A DNA stretch of 64,000 nucleotides, from positions 124,001-188,000 of the forward strand of contig JAWMQL010000010.1 of NCBI GenBank assembly GCA_033283165.1, given 5' to 3'. Positions 16,340-24,941 of this stretch are shown piece by piece. Every line of letters starts with the position of its first letter. Position 1 is the stretch's first letter. A model generated the notes under the pieces. It made no database searches. It was not told the origin of the DNA and saw only the letters and a list, made by a program, of their open reading frames with translations. The position numbers and the translations under genes were made by a program. The DNA comes from JAWMQL01 sp033283165. GTDB lineage: Bacteria; Pseudomonadota; Gammaproteobacteria; Pseudomonadales; Halieaceae.

Positions 16340-16416
16340 CGGGGTATAGCGCAGTCTGGTAGCGCGCCTGCTTTGGGAGCAGGATGTCGGGAGTTCGAAT
16401 CTCTCTACCCCGACCA
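16340..16416 (+). tRNA. tRNA-Pro (anticodon TGG)
   Basis: A 77-base cloverleaf with acceptor CGGGGTA/TACCCCG, D-arm AGCGCAGTCTGGTAGCGC, anticodon arm CCTGC-TTTGGGA-GCAGG, T-loop GTTCGAATC, and encoded CCA. Confidence 0.97.
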
Positions 16417-16470
16417 ACTTTCCAGCCACAGATGGAAAGCCTGGTAAACCTTTTCAGCACCTGTTCGATG

Positions 16471-16546
16471 GTGGCCGTAGCTCATCAGGTAGAGCACCGG
16501 ATTGTGGCTCCGGAGGTGGGGGGTTCGAGACCCCTCGGCCACCCCA
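16471..16546 (+). tRNA. tRNA-His (anticodon GTG)
   Basis: Acceptor GTGGCCG/CGGCCAC, anticodon loop TTGTGGC with GTG, T-loop GTTCGAGAC, discriminator C73 and encoded CCA. The base before the acceptor (16470) is G, giving the usual encoded G-1 opposite C73. Confidence 0.97.
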
Positions 16547-16562
16547 TTTTTCCCTCCTGAGT

Positions 16563-16590
16563 TTGCCGCCGCCGGGCGCGCCTGTATAAT
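16563..16590 (+). promoter_or_regulatory. Internal promoter before tRNA-Arg
   Basis: TTGCCG at 16563-16568 and a consensus TATAAT at 16585-16590 are 16 bases apart. They lie 18 bases before tRNA-Arg and may give that gene a second source of transcription. Confidence 0.55.
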
Positions 16591-16608
16591 CGCTGCCTCC
16601 CTGCACCC

Positions 16609-16685
<77 letters not shown>

Positions 16686-16751
16686 TTTACTTGCAGGGCA
16701 GCGGTCTTTCCGCGACAATACGCGCCCTTCGCACCGCAGGTGCGCTGCTGT

Positions 16752-16864
16752 GGTGGCCCGGGCGGTCCCCTCGCAACGATAGGTAGTGAACCCCGCCAGG
16801 CCCGGAAGGGAGCAACGGTAGTTACCGACTCGTGTGCCGGGGTGTGGCTGTCCGGGTCGCCTCC
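16752..16864 (+). ncRNA. ffs: 4.5S signal recognition particle RNA (small bacterial SRP)
   Basis: The diagnostic SRP domain IV is present: CCAGGCCCGGAAGGGAGCAACGG around 16796-16818, with the GGAA-type tetraloop and symmetric internal loop bound by Ffh, followed by CTCGTGTGCCGGGGTGTGG. Outer strands near 16752-16762 and 16848-16864 can pair to close the rod. End points are approximate. It lies between the tRNA cluster and the dnaX region. Confidence 0.9.
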
Positions 16865-17036
16865 ATTTCCTGCCGACCATAAATGTCCGGTAGAAACCGG
16901 TCCGGTCTGGTTCTGTGGCCCCGCCTCCTCTCTCCCATGGGTGCTTGTCTATACTGCGTATCCAGGCCATTGATTAGTGGCAACAATGAAAACGCCGTAA
17001 CTACCGGGATATAAATTTGCCGGAGGAGAAATTTTG

Positions 17037-17594
17037 ATGTCGAAAAACTCAACGTTGTTCGCGCTCGCCGTGGTATTGACGACTGCATTTCTGGTCACGA
17101 ATACATTACAGGCACAGGAGGAAGTAGAGATTCCCTGGACGGGGGAAAATATGATGTCGGCGCTCAAGAAAGGAGATATCTCGAAATACTCGTTCTCGGG
17201 CGTCGACAAGAAAGGCAGGTCGACCGAGGGAACGCTCGCCATTCATATCACCGAAATTCACGAGCAGGTTTTCGGCTTCGAAATGCACAAAAAGACGGAT
17301 AAAAGCTCTGCGATGAACAGAAAATCCACGGATTGGGATGATATTTATATGGATACTGTCTTTGACCCGGTCGCCACCGTGGTCGGGGCTGAGACGGTTA
17401 CCACGCCAGCTGGCACGTTTGAGACCGTGGTAGTGAATGCCGATGTCGAGCGTTCAGGGACGATCAGGCGCCAGACTTACTGGATGATCATTGACCAACC
17501 CGGTGTTTACGCCAAGTGGGTTAACTACGACAAGATCGACGAGCCGACCGAAATCACCTATATCCTCCAGGAACACATACCATCTCGGGAATAA
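17037..17594 (+). CDS. Hypothetical secreted protein
   Basis: A 185-residue protein with signal peptide MSKNSTLFALAVVLTTAFLVTNTLQAQ and a mature beta-rich domain. The segments VTTPAGTFETVVVNADVER and TYWMIIDQPGVYAKWVNYD recall periplasmic proteins of the DUF3108 type, though the match is loose. The start is the ATG at 17037 with CGGAGGAG upstream. It is less GC-rich and richer in Lys and Ile than its neighbours, which hints at a different history. No function is assigned. The gap after it to dnaX (about 175 bases) shows no clear terminator or strong promoter. Confidence 0.75.
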   Translation: MSKNSTLFALAVVLTTAFLVTNTLQAQEEVEIPWTGENMMSALKKGDISKYSFSGVDKKGRSTEGTLAIHITEIHEQVFGFEMHKKTDKSSAMNRKSTDWDDIYMDTVFDPVATVVGAETVTTPAGTFETVVVNADVERSGTIRRQTYWMIIDQPGVYAKWVNYDKIDEPTEITYILQEHIPSRE

Positions 17595-17768
17595 CCCCGC
17601 ACAGTTCATGTGCTTTCGCGATTGGTGGAAGCTGGAGACAGGAAGCCAATGGCCGCGCCGTCGAGGTCGCCGCCATTTTCCCGGCCCGAAACCCGCCGGT
17701 CGCTTCCTTGGCCGAGCCCGGCTGGTGTATCCTTGCAGCTTGTTTCACGGTGTAAGGCAATTCCCTCA

Positions 17769-19364
17769 ATGTCCTATCAGGTACTGGCCCGAAAATTCCG
17801 TCCCAAGAATTTTCGCGAGATGGTGGGGCAGGAGCATGTGCTCAAGGCGCTGATTAACGCCCTCGACCACGACCGCCTGCACCACGCCTACCTGTTCACC
17901 GGCACCCGCGGTGTGGGTAAAACCACCATAGCGCGCATCCTGGCCAAGTGCCTGAATTGTGAGCAGGGGGTCAGCTCGGAGCCCTGCGGCCAGTGCGGCT
18001 CCTGCCTGGAGGTGGCCGAAGGCCGCAGCGTGGACCTGCTGGAGGTCGATGCGGCTTCCCGAACCAAAGTCGAGGACACCCGGGAACTGCTGGAAAACGT
18101 GCAGTATGCGCCGACCCGATCCCGCTACAAGGTGTACCTGATCGACGAGGTGCACATGTTGTCCGGGCACAGCTTCAATGCCCTGCTGAAAACACTCGAA
18201 GAGCCACCGCCGCACGTCAAATTCCTGCTGGCGACCACCGAACCCCAGAAGTTGCCGGCAACCGTGTTGTCCCGCTGCCTGCAGTTCAATCTCAAGAACA
18301 TGCCGGGCGAGCAGATCGTGCAGCACCTGGCGTCGGTGTTGGAGCGGGAACTGATCAGTTTCGAGGAGCCGGCGCTGTGGCTGTTGGCTCGCGCGGCGCA
18401 GGGCAGCATGCGCGATGCCCTGAGCCTGACCGACCAGGCCATCGCCTTCGGCTCGGGCAAGCTGGGTGAGGAAGATGTACGCGGCATGCTGGGTACCGTT
18501 GACCGCAGTTTTATTTACCAGCTGCTGGAGGCGGTCGCCGCCGGTGAGCCGGCCGCCGCGTTGGAGATCGTGGCCCGGATGGCGGAACATGCCCCGGATT
18601 TCGAAGCCAGTCTGGATGAACTGGTATCCCTGATTCACCGGATTGCGCTGGCCCAGGCGGTACCAGATGCAGTCAGTAACCATTGGGGCGACTCGGAGCG
18701 GGTGACGGCCCTCGCGGCCCGGCTGACCGCCGAAGATGTCCAGCTCTACTACCAGCTTGCATTGAACAGCAAGCGGGATATCGGCTTGCTCAGTGACCCT
18801 CGCAGTGGTTTTGAGATGTGCCTGCTGCGGATGATTGCGTTTCGCCCGGTGGAGGTACTGGACACCAGTCTCGCTGGGGCCGAGCCAGCCCCCGTTGTCG
18901 CCCCGGAGGGCGACACTCCGGTAAAAAAGTCCCCTGAACCAGCCACGCCGGTGGTGACACCGGCCGGTGCGCTGTCCCTGGAGCCCGGCACCTGGCCAGA
19001 GTTGCTGGAGGCGCTGGGACTGGTGGGGATGGTTTACAATATAGCGTCCCACTGCGAGTTGTGTGCGGTGTGCGGCAACCGGCTGGAGTTTGTCCTGGAC
19101 CAGGATAATGCCTCCCTGTTCAACGACGGCCACCGGGACAAGATTCGCCTGGCGCTCCAGAACTACTTCGACCGGGAGTTGTCAGTGAGCATTACAACGG
19201 GAGTGCCACAAAGTGAGACACCGGCCATGCGCCGTGCCCGGCAACTTGAGCTTCGCAGGCAGCAGGCGGTGGAGGAAATCGAGGGCGATCCGCTGTTACA
19301 GCAACTCCTGCAACGCTTTGACGGGGAACTCGATCGCAGCTCGATTGCCCCGGTAGACAAATGA
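17769..19364 (+). CDS. dnaX: DNA polymerase III subunits gamma/tau
   Basis: A 531-residue clamp-loader ATPase. The N-terminus is MSYQVLARKFRPKNF, Walker A is GTRGVGKTT (Lys51), and the zinc cysteines lie in CLNCEQGVSSEPCGQCGSC. Walker B is YLIDEVHML, sensor 1 is LLATTEPQKLP, and SRC carries the arginine finger. The C-terminal tau-specific part is shorter than the 643-residue E. coli protein. A longer frame upstream begins within non-conserved sequence and is rejected. A frameshift signal at 18923-18964 could yield a gamma form of about 389 residues. ybaB and recR follow in the standard dnaX-ybaB-recR operon. Confidence 0.96.
   Translation: MSYQVLARKFRPKNFREMVGQEHVLKALINALDHDRLHHAYLFTGTRGVGKTTIARILAKCLNCEQGVSSEPCGQCGSCLEVAEGRSVDLLEVDAASRTKVEDTRELLENVQYAPTRSRYKVYLIDEVHMLSGHSFNALLKTLEEPPPHVKFLLATTEPQKLPATVLSRCLQFNLKNMPGEQIVQHLASVLERELISFEEPALWLLARAAQGSMRDALSLTDQAIAFGSGKLGEEDVRGMLGTVDRSFIYQLLEAVAAGEPAAALEIVARMAEHAPDFEASLDELVSLIHRIALAQAVPDAVSNHWGDSERVTALAARLTAEDVQLYYQLALNSKRDIGLLSDPRSGFEMCLLRMIAFRPVEVLDTSLAGAEPAPVVAPEGDTPVKKSPEPATPVVTPAGALSLEPGTWPELLEALGLVGMVYNIASHCELCAVCGNRLEFVLDQDNASLFNDGHRDKIRLALQNYFDRELSVSITTGVPQSETPAMRRARQLELRRQQAVEEIEGDPLLQQLLQRFDGELDRSSIAPVDK
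18923..18964 (+). promoter_or_regulatory. Probable dnaX programmed -1 frameshift signal
   Basis: The heptamer A-AAA-AAG (18923-18929) is in the same phase as in E. coli dnaX (codons GTA AAA AAG). After a -1 slip the frame reads GTC CCC TGA, stopping at 18935-18937. GGAGG lies at 18905-18909, 13 bases upstream, where an internal Shine-Dalgarno stimulator would act. A hairpin GCCGGTG-GTGA-CACCGGC occupies 18947-18964, 17 bases downstream of the heptamer, which is farther than usual. Confidence 0.7.
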
Positions 19365-19377
19365 GGACATCGATAGG

Positions 19378-19701
19378 ATGAAGGGATCGATCACAGATCT
19401 GATGCAGCAGGCCCAGAAAATGCAGGCCGAGATGCAGAAAATGCAGGAAGAACTGGCCAATGCCGAGGTGCAGGGCGAGTCTGGCGCCGGCCTCGTAACC
19501 GTGGTTATGAACGGCCGTCACGACGTGAAGCGGGTCAGTATAGATGACTCCGTCCTGCAGGAGGACAAGGAAGTTCTGGAAGACCTGCTGGCGGCCGCGG
19601 TGAATGATGCGGTGCGCAAAATAGAAGCCCACAGTCGCGAATCCATGTCAGGCCTGGCGGCGGGAATGAACCTGCCTGCCGGCTTCAAGATGCCGTTCTA
19701 G
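19378..19701 (+). CDS. ybaB: YbaB/EbfC nucleoid-associated protein
   Basis: A 107-residue small DNA-binding protein. The helical N-terminus is ITDLMQQAQKMQAEMQKMQEELANAEVQGESGAGLV, the core is TVVMNGRHDVKRVSID, and a C-terminal helix ends in NLPAGFKMPF. It starts at an ATG 13 bases after dnaX. YbaB forms tweezer-like dimers that bind DNA. Its place between dnaX and recR is the conserved one. Confidence 0.96.
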   Translation: MKGSITDLMQQAQKMQAEMQKMQEELANAEVQGESGAGLVTVVMNGRHDVKRVSIDDSVLQEDKEVLEDLLAAAVNDAVRKIEAHSRESMSGLAAGMNLPAGFKMPF

Positions 19702-19713
19702 GAGTCAGTACGG

Positions 19714-20313
19714 GTGAAATTCAGTCCCACCCTGGAAGGCCTGATCGATGCCCTGCGCTGCCTGCCGGGGGTCGGTCCCAAGTCCGCCCAGCGCATGACG
19801 CTGCACCTGCTGGAGCGGGACCGAGAGGGCGCCGGCAAACTGGCTGAAGCCCTCGGCCTGGCGCTGGCGAAAGTAGGGCACTGCAGTCGTTGCCGCAATC
19901 TGACCGAACTGGAGATTTGCGAGATATGCAGCGATCCGCGGCGGGACAGCGCTGCCATCTGCGTGGTAGAGACTCCGGCAGACGTGATGGCCGTAGAGCA
20001 GAGCGGCAGTTACCGGGGCATGTACTTCGTCCTCATGGGGCATCTCTCCCCGATCGATGGTATCGGCCCGACGGAGATCGGACTGGAGCGACTCCACGAA
20101 CGGATCCGCGGGGAGCAGGTGGACGAGGTGATTCTCGCCACCAACCCGACGGTAGAGGGTGAGGCCACGGCGTATTACCTCACCGAGTTACTCCAGGGCG
20201 AGGGGGTGAGAGTGTCCCGTATCGCGCACGGTGTGCCCCTGGGTGGTGAACTCGAATACGTGGACGGCAGCACCCTGGCCCACGCGTTTTCGGGTCGTAG
20301 GCCGGTTGAATGA
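19714..20313 (+). CDS. recR: Recombination mediator RecR
   Basis: A 199-residue protein with a GTG start. The helix-hairpin-helix is LRCLPGVGPKSAQRMTLHLL, the zinc finger is CSRCRNLTELEICEICSD, and the Toprim domain has ICVVETPADVMAVEQSG. The C-terminal Walker-B-like end is SRIAHGVPLGGELEYVDGSTLAHAFSGR. RecR works with RecO and RecF to load RecA on gapped DNA. Its stop overlaps the rnd start (ATGA). Confidence 0.97.
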   Translation: MKFSPTLEGLIDALRCLPGVGPKSAQRMTLHLLERDREGAGKLAEALGLALAKVGHCSRCRNLTELEICEICSDPRRDSAAICVVETPADVMAVEQSGSYRGMYFVLMGHLSPIDGIGPTEIGLERLHERIRGEQVDEVILATNPTVEGEATAYYLTELLQGEGVRVSRIAHGVPLGGELEYVDGSTLAHAFSGRRPVE

Positions 20314-21431
20314 AGCCGTCCTGGACCCTGGTGGAAGACAGCGCGACCCTGGACCGGGTGGTACGTGAGGCGAGTGCCAGCGGGGTGGTGGCGGTGGACA
20401 CCGAGTTTATGCGCCGCAATACCTTTTACCCCCAGGTGGCGCTGTTACAGCTGTGCTACGACGAGCACGCCTGGCTGGTGGACCCGCTGGCGCTGGAAGA
20501 CACGACACCGGTATCCCGCCTGTTGCAGGACCGGGCAGTGCTCAAGGTGATGCACTCGGCCAGTGAAGACCTGGAGGTATTCCAGCATTGGCTGCAGGCG
20601 CAGCCGCAGCCACTGTTCGACACGCAGCGTGCCGCGGCCCTGCTGGGACAGGGCTTTGGCCTGGGTTACCGGCAACTGGTGGCCAATTACTGTGGTGAGG
20701 AATTGCCCAAGGGCGAGCAGCGCTCAGACTGGCTGCAGCGTCCCCTCACCGAATCCCAGTGCAACTACGCGGCCATGGATGTCACCTATCTGCTGGCGGT
20801 CTGGCGTTTGTTGCACGAGGAGGCCCGGGAGCAGAACAAAATCGACTGGATTCTCGCCGACGGAGAGGACGCGGTGCGGCAGGCGGCGTCTGGCGAGAAC
20901 AGCTATCACGGCCGCATCAAGAACGCCTGGAAACTGGATCGGCGCCAACTCGCGAGCCTGATGGCGATCTGCGACTGGCGCGAACAGGTGGCGCGTCGGG
21001 CGAACAAGCCGCGGGGCTGGATCATCGATGACAGGGCCTGCCTGGCGCTTGCTCAGGAGGATCCCCGTAACCGGGCGGAACTGTCCGACCGGGTAGAGTT
21101 GCCGCCCGCAGTACTGCGCCGGCGGGCAGATGAGCTGCTTGCCATCCTCGATCGGCAACGCGAGAAATCGGAGGAGGCGCTGCCGCAGCGCCTGCCCGGC
21201 CCGCTGGATGCGGAGCAGCGCAAGCGCCTCAAGGCGCTCAAGGGCAAGGCGCGGGAAATCGCCGGAGCACTGGGTACTGAGCCAGAAGTGTTATTGCCCA
21301 GCAGAGACTACGAGTTGCTGTTGCGCGAGGAGGCGGGGGAACTGCCTGAAGAGCCTGCCTACTGGAGCGGCTGGCGCCGGGATGCGGTCCTGAGCCCGTT
21401 GCGAACGGCCCTGACGGGAAGCAAGTCGTGA
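20310..21431 (+). CDS. rnd: Ribonuclease D
   Basis: A 373-residue DEDD exonuclease that trims tRNA 3' ends. Exo I is VVAVDTEFMRRNTFYPQVALLQL (Asp28, Glu30), Exo II is VMHSASEDLEVFQHW, and Exo III is QCNYAAMDVTYLLAVW with the DEDDy-type tyrosine. The HRDC domain is RQLASLMAICDWREQVARRANKPRGWIIDD. It is translationally coupled to recR (ATGA) and to ycgL (GTGA). Confidence 0.96.
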   Translation: MKPSWTLVEDSATLDRVVREASASGVVAVDTEFMRRNTFYPQVALLQLCYDEHAWLVDPLALEDTTPVSRLLQDRAVLKVMHSASEDLEVFQHWLQAQPQPLFDTQRAAALLGQGFGLGYRQLVANYCGEELPKGEQRSDWLQRPLTESQCNYAAMDVTYLLAVWRLLHEEAREQNKIDWILADGEDAVRQAASGENSYHGRIKNAWKLDRRQLASLMAICDWREQVARRANKPRGWIIDDRACLALAQEDPRNRAELSDRVELPPAVLRRRADELLAILDRQREKSEEALPQRLPGPLDAEQRKRLKALKGKAREIAGALGTEPEVLLPSRDYELLLREEAGELPEEPAYWSGWRRDAVLSPLRTALTGSKS

Positions 21432-21700
21432 GACTGCTGTGCCAGGTATATCGCAGCCCGCGTCGCGCGGAGATGTATCTGTATGTCGACATGGAGCGGG
21501 GCCTGGTCGATGTTCCGGAACCCCTGCTGGCCAGTTTCGGCGAACCGGAAAAGGCGCTCTCCCTGCTGCTGACACCGGATCGCAAACTGGCGCGCGCCGA
21601 CGCCGCCGAAGTGCTGGCGGCGATACAGCAACAGGGTTTCTACCTGCAATTACCGCCCACTCCGGAAGAACTACAGCGCAGGGACAAGGCCCGTGACTGA
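21428..21700 (+). CDS. YcgL domain protein
   Basis: A 90-residue protein with a GTG start. The family pattern is CQVYRSPRRAEMYLYVDMERGLVDVPEPLLASFGEPEKALSLLL, then GFYLQLPP. YcgL proteins are small cytosolic proteins of unknown role, conserved in gammaproteobacteria and often found beside rnd and ycgN, as here. It overlaps rnd by four bases and ycgN by eight. Confidence 0.92.
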   Translation: MRLLCQVYRSPRRAEMYLYVDMERGLVDVPEPLLASFGEPEKALSLLLTPDRKLARADAAEVLAAIQQQGFYLQLPPTPEELQRRDKARD

Positions 21701-22151
21701 CTGGTGGAACCGTAAGTCCCTGGCGGAGTTGGACCCGGATGAGTGGGAACTGCTGTGCGACGGCTGCGCCCGCTGTTGCCTGCATAAGCTGGAGGACGGG
21801 GACAGCGGCGAGATTTATTTCACCCGCGTAAGCTGCCGATACCTGGACGAGAAACTGTGCCGCTGCACCGAATACGCGCAGCGTCTGGCACTGGTGCCCG
21901 AGTGTGTTTCGCTCGACCCCTGTACGTCCATGGAGTTCGATTGGTTGCCATCCACCTGCGCTTACCGCCTGCGGGCGCACGGAGAGCCCTTGCCGGACTG
22001 GCACCCGCTGGTCAGCGGCGATCAGCACTCGGTGCACGAGGCGGGAATATCGGTTCGGGGGAAAGTCGTGTCGGAAGATTTTGTGCATCCCGACGGTTAC
22101 GATGAACATATCATCCACTGGATCGATCAGGGAAGCGCCGGTGCTGAGTGA
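21693..22151 (+). CDS. YcgN family cysteine-cluster protein
   Basis: A 152-residue protein with a GTG start. The cysteine cluster is CDGCARCCLHKLED (near residues 19-26), with further cysteines in SCRYLDEKLCRCTEYAQR and VPECVSLDPC, and the C-terminal helix region HPLVSGDQHSVHEAGISVRGKVVSE. These cysteines suggest zinc or iron-sulfur binding (the CxxCxxCC arrangement). The function is unknown. It sits inside an overlapping run from recR to the VWA genes. Confidence 0.92.
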   Translation: MTDWWNRKSLAELDPDEWELLCDGCARCCLHKLEDGDSGEIYFTRVSCRYLDEKLCRCTEYAQRLALVPECVSLDPCTSMEFDWLPSTCAYRLRAHGEPLPDWHPLVSGDQHSVHEAGISVRGKVVSEDFVHPDGYDEHIIHWIDQGSAGAE

Positions 22152-22509
22152 CTCCTCTTATATAACCGCCATGTGCTGCTATATCGGTGCCGCGCTTGGC
22201 CTGCTGATATGCCTGGGCTGGTGGATGCGGCGTCGCTGGCGGGCTGTAACCATCCTGGCCCTGTCGCTGCCGCTGGCGGCACTGTTGTTAACCCCGGCCT
22301 ACCCGCAGGATGGCGTCAACACCCTGGCACCGGCGCTGATTGTGGCAGTGTTCCAGGGCATGACCGCTGGTGCGGAGGAGGCCATGCACGCCCTGCGCCC
22401 GCTGGTGGTCCTGACCGCGGCAGCGCTGGTGACAGGCCTGTTGATTCTGTTCCTGACGCGACTGCGGGGTCGCGCCCGGGTTGCAGAAACCGGGGAATCC
22501 GGCCAATGA
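22141..22509 (+). CDS. Small membrane protein of the VWA/MoxR cluster
   Basis: A 122-residue protein with two or three hydrophobic helices (MCCYIGAALGLLICLGWWM, AVTILALSLPLAALLL, and LRPLVVLTAAALVTGLLILFL) and a short basic tail. The GTG at 22141 overlaps the ycgN end by 11 bases; an internal ATG at 22171 is an alternative start. Its stop overlaps the next ATG (ATGA). It has no recognised family, but its position suggests it works with the membrane-anchored VWA protein. Confidence 0.65.
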   Translation: MLSDSSYITAMCCYIGAALGLLICLGWWMRRRWRAVTILALSLPLAALLLTPAYPQDGVNTLAPALIVAVFQGMTAGAEEAMHALRPLVVLTAAALVTGLLILFLTRLRGRARVAETGESGQ

Positions 22510-24014
22510 CACAAGAGGGTCCTCCGCTGTACCGGTTGGCCGGATTGCTGTTTTTTTGTCTGGGCCTGGTGCTGTCAGCCTCCCCGGTCATTGCCGACCC
22601 GGTGCAGGGGGCCTTGAAACCGGACCTGCGCATCCTGATCGATATCTCGGGGAGCATGAAGGAGTCCGACCCGGATAACCTGCGCCAGCCCGCCCTGGAA
22701 TTGATTGTGCGCCTGCTGCCTGACGGAGCGCGGGCCGGGGTGTGGTTGTTCGGGGAGGACGTGGAAACCCTGGTCGAGCACCGGGTAGTGGATGCCGAGT
22801 GGCGCAAGCAGGCCCGGCAGGCCGTGTCGCAAATCGACAGTTCCGGATTGCGGACCAATATTCCCGCGGCCCTGGCCGCCGCCACTTATGACTGGGGCCG
22901 TATGGATCCTGGGTACCGCACCAGTATCCTGCTGCTGACTGATGGCAAGGTCGATGTTTCCGAGTCCCCTATGGTCAATGCCACCGCAGCGCGCAAGCTG
23001 TTGACGGAGCGTGCCCTGGAACTGGGGCAGACCGGTATCCCGGTGCATACCATTGCACTGTCCGACGAGGCGGACTGGAAGTTCCTCGACTCCCTGGCCC
23101 AGGTCACCGGTGGTGCGGCTGACAAGGCCGGGTCGGCCGAGGACCTGTCGAGAATCTTCCTGCGTTCTGTCGAAATGGCCGCTCCGATGGCGCGGGTGCC
23201 GATCACCAACCGGTCGTTCATGATTGACGACAGTGTCAAGGAGTTCACCGCTCTGGTGTTTCATGACAATCTGCAACCCGACCAGCTGCAGCTGGTAGCC
23301 CCGGATGGGGTTCAGCTTGATGCGGGCCTGGACAGCGATACGGTTGACTGGTTTATCTCCACGCAATTCGCAATGGTGACGGTCAGCGCACCGGTTATCG
23401 GGTCCTGGTCGCTCACCGCACCGCCGGAAGCCAGTTTGCGGGTGACCGTGATCTCTGACCTGCAGCTGGATATAGATCCTCCGCCCAACAGCCTGCCCAC
23501 GGGCCGCAGGAGCGAGCTCGGCCTGCGCCTGCTCGACAAGGGGCAGGTCATCACCGATCCCGAAATCCTGCAGCTGTTCGCCGTGACGCTGGAAATCCGC
23601 GACCCGGAGGGCGAGCGCAAGGTGATCAATGTCTCCGCCCGCTATGACCTGCCGGAGAACGGTGAGTACCGGGTGGCCCTCCCGGCGCTGGATCTGCCCG
23701 GCCGGTACCAGCTGATGGCTCGCATCCGCGGGGAGACCCTGCGCCGCAAACTGCCCATGTATATCGATGTCTACGCCACCGGCGGAACCTCGTCCATCAG
23801 CACCCGGCCGGTCGAGTTTGGTGGTGACCAGCTGATGCTGCCGGCGCTCACCATGGCCGGTATTGTCCTGTTCGCCATCCTGGTGGGCCTGGTGATCCGC
23901 CGCCGCCGCCAGCGCCGTCGTATCGCGCTGTGGAAGAAGCGTGCGCTGGATACCCGCACCACCGGCGAGCAGACTGCGTTGTCCGGTGTCCGGGCGAACG
24001 ACGACGACGGATAA
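22506..24014 (+). CDS. Membrane-anchored VWA-domain protein (TIGR03503-like)
   Basis: A 502-residue periplasmic protein with signal peptide MTQEGPPLYRLAGLLFFCLGLVLSASPVIA. A von Willebrand A domain at about 40-240 carries an intact MIDAS motif, DISGS (Asp46), and LLLTDGKVD. Two beta-sandwich-like regions follow, then a transmembrane helix (LPALTMAGIVLFAILVGLVI) and a basic cytoplasmic tail. The layout fits the gammaproteobacterial TIGR03503 family, as I recall it. It comes just before a MoxR ATPase and a second VWA gene, suggesting a chaperone- or maturation-like module. Confidence 0.85.
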   Translation: MTQEGPPLYRLAGLLFFCLGLVLSASPVIADPVQGALKPDLRILIDISGSMKESDPDNLRQPALELIVRLLPDGARAGVWLFGEDVETLVEHRVVDAEWRKQARQAVSQIDSSGLRTNIPAALAAATYDWGRMDPGYRTSILLLTDGKVDVSESPMVNATAARKLLTERALELGQTGIPVHTIALSDEADWKFLDSLAQVTGGAADKAGSAEDLSRIFLRSVEMAAPMARVPITNRSFMIDDSVKEFTALVFHDNLQPDQLQLVAPDGVQLDAGLDSDTVDWFISTQFAMVTVSAPVIGSWSLTAPPEASLRVTVISDLQLDIDPPPNSLPTGRRSELGLRLLDKGQVITDPEILQLFAVTLEIRDPEGERKVINVSARYDLPENGEYRVALPALDLPGRYQLMARIRGETLRRKLPMYIDVYATGGTSSISTRPVEFGGDQLMLPALTMAGIVLFAILVGLVIRRRRQRRRIALWKKRALDTRTTGEQTALSGVRANDDDG

Positions 24015-24083
24015 CAACCTTGATTCACCCGTATCCAATCTGTACCCTGATGCGTTTTTACCCCGAAATTGAGTGAACCATCC

Positions 24084-24929
24084 ATGAAATTCCAAGGCAC
24101 CGAACGTTACGTAGCAACCGACGACCTGAGAATGGCGGTAAATGCTGCGGTGGAACTGCAGCGCCCGCTGCTGATCAAGGGTGAGCCGGGTACCGGCAAG
24201 ACCATGTTGGCCGAGGAGGTCGCCCTGGGCCTGGACAAGCCCCTGATCCAGTGGCATATCAAGTCCACCACCAAGGCCCAGCAGGGCCTGTACGAGTATG
24301 ACGCGGTATCCCGGTTGCGGGATTCGCAACTGGGCGACGAGAAAGTGCACGACATCGCCAACTACATCAAGCGGGGCAAGCTGTGGGAAGCCTTCGATTC
24401 CGATGAGCAGGTGGTATTGCTGATTGACGAGGTCGACAAGGCGGATATCGAGTTTCCCAATGACCTGCTGGTAGAACTGGATCGTATGGAATTTTTCGTC
24501 TACGAGACTGGCGAAACCGTGCGCGCCAAGCACCGGCCAATTATCGTCATCACCAGCAACAACGAGAAGGAACTGCCCGATGCCTTCCTGCGGCGCTGTT
24601 TTTTCCACTTCATCAATTTCCCCGACCGGGACACCATGCGCGAAATTGTCGACGTGCACTATCCGGACATATCGAAAGATCTGGTACAGGAGGCACTGGA
24701 GGTCTTTTTCGATGTGCGTGCGATCCCCGGTCTCAAGAAAAAGCCCTCGACTTCAGAGCTTATCGACTGGCTGAAATTGCTCATGGCCGACGACATTCCG
24801 GATGAGATACTGAAGGAACGTGACCAGACCAAGGCCATTCCGCCCCTCTACGGCGCCCTGTTGAAAAACGAGCAGGACGTGCACCTGCTGGAGCGACTGG
24901 CCTTCATGCACCGGCGCGAGATGCGCTAG
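24084..24929 (+). CDS. MoxR-family AAA+ ATPase
   Basis: A 281-residue ATPase. Walker A is KGEPGTGKTML (Lys39), Walker B is VVLLIDEVDKAD, and sensor 1 is PIIVITSNNEKELPDAFLRRCFF. The C-terminal lid domain ends in LERLAFMHRREMR. MoxR proteins act with VWA partners to activate or assemble metalloenzymes. An in-frame TTG at 24069 exists, but the ATG at 24084 fits the family N-terminus. The CoxE-type VWA gene starts 12 bases later. Confidence 0.93.
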   Translation: MKFQGTERYVATDDLRMAVNAAVELQRPLLIKGEPGTGKTMLAEEVALGLDKPLIQWHIKSTTKAQQGLYEYDAVSRLRDSQLGDEKVHDIANYIKRGKLWEAFDSDEQVVLLIDEVDKADIEFPNDLLVELDRMEFFVYETGETVRAKHRPIIVITSNNEKELPDAFLRRCFFHFINFPDRDTMREIVDVHYPDISKDLVQEALEVFFDVRAIPGLKKKPSTSELIDWLKLLMADDIPDEILKERDQTKAIPPLYGALLKNEQDVHLLERLAFMHRREMR

Positions 24930-24941
24930 GTCGGCACCGCC

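Noticed and set aside
17766..19133. Minus-strand open frame of 455 codons over dnaX
   Set aside because: dnaX motifs on the plus strand are unambiguous; the antisense translation is Gln/His-rich noise.
22575..24659. Open frame of 694 codons on the minus strand opposite the VWA and MoxR genes
   Set aside because: The plus strand encodes clear VWA and AAA+ motifs; the antisense product has no recognisable domain.
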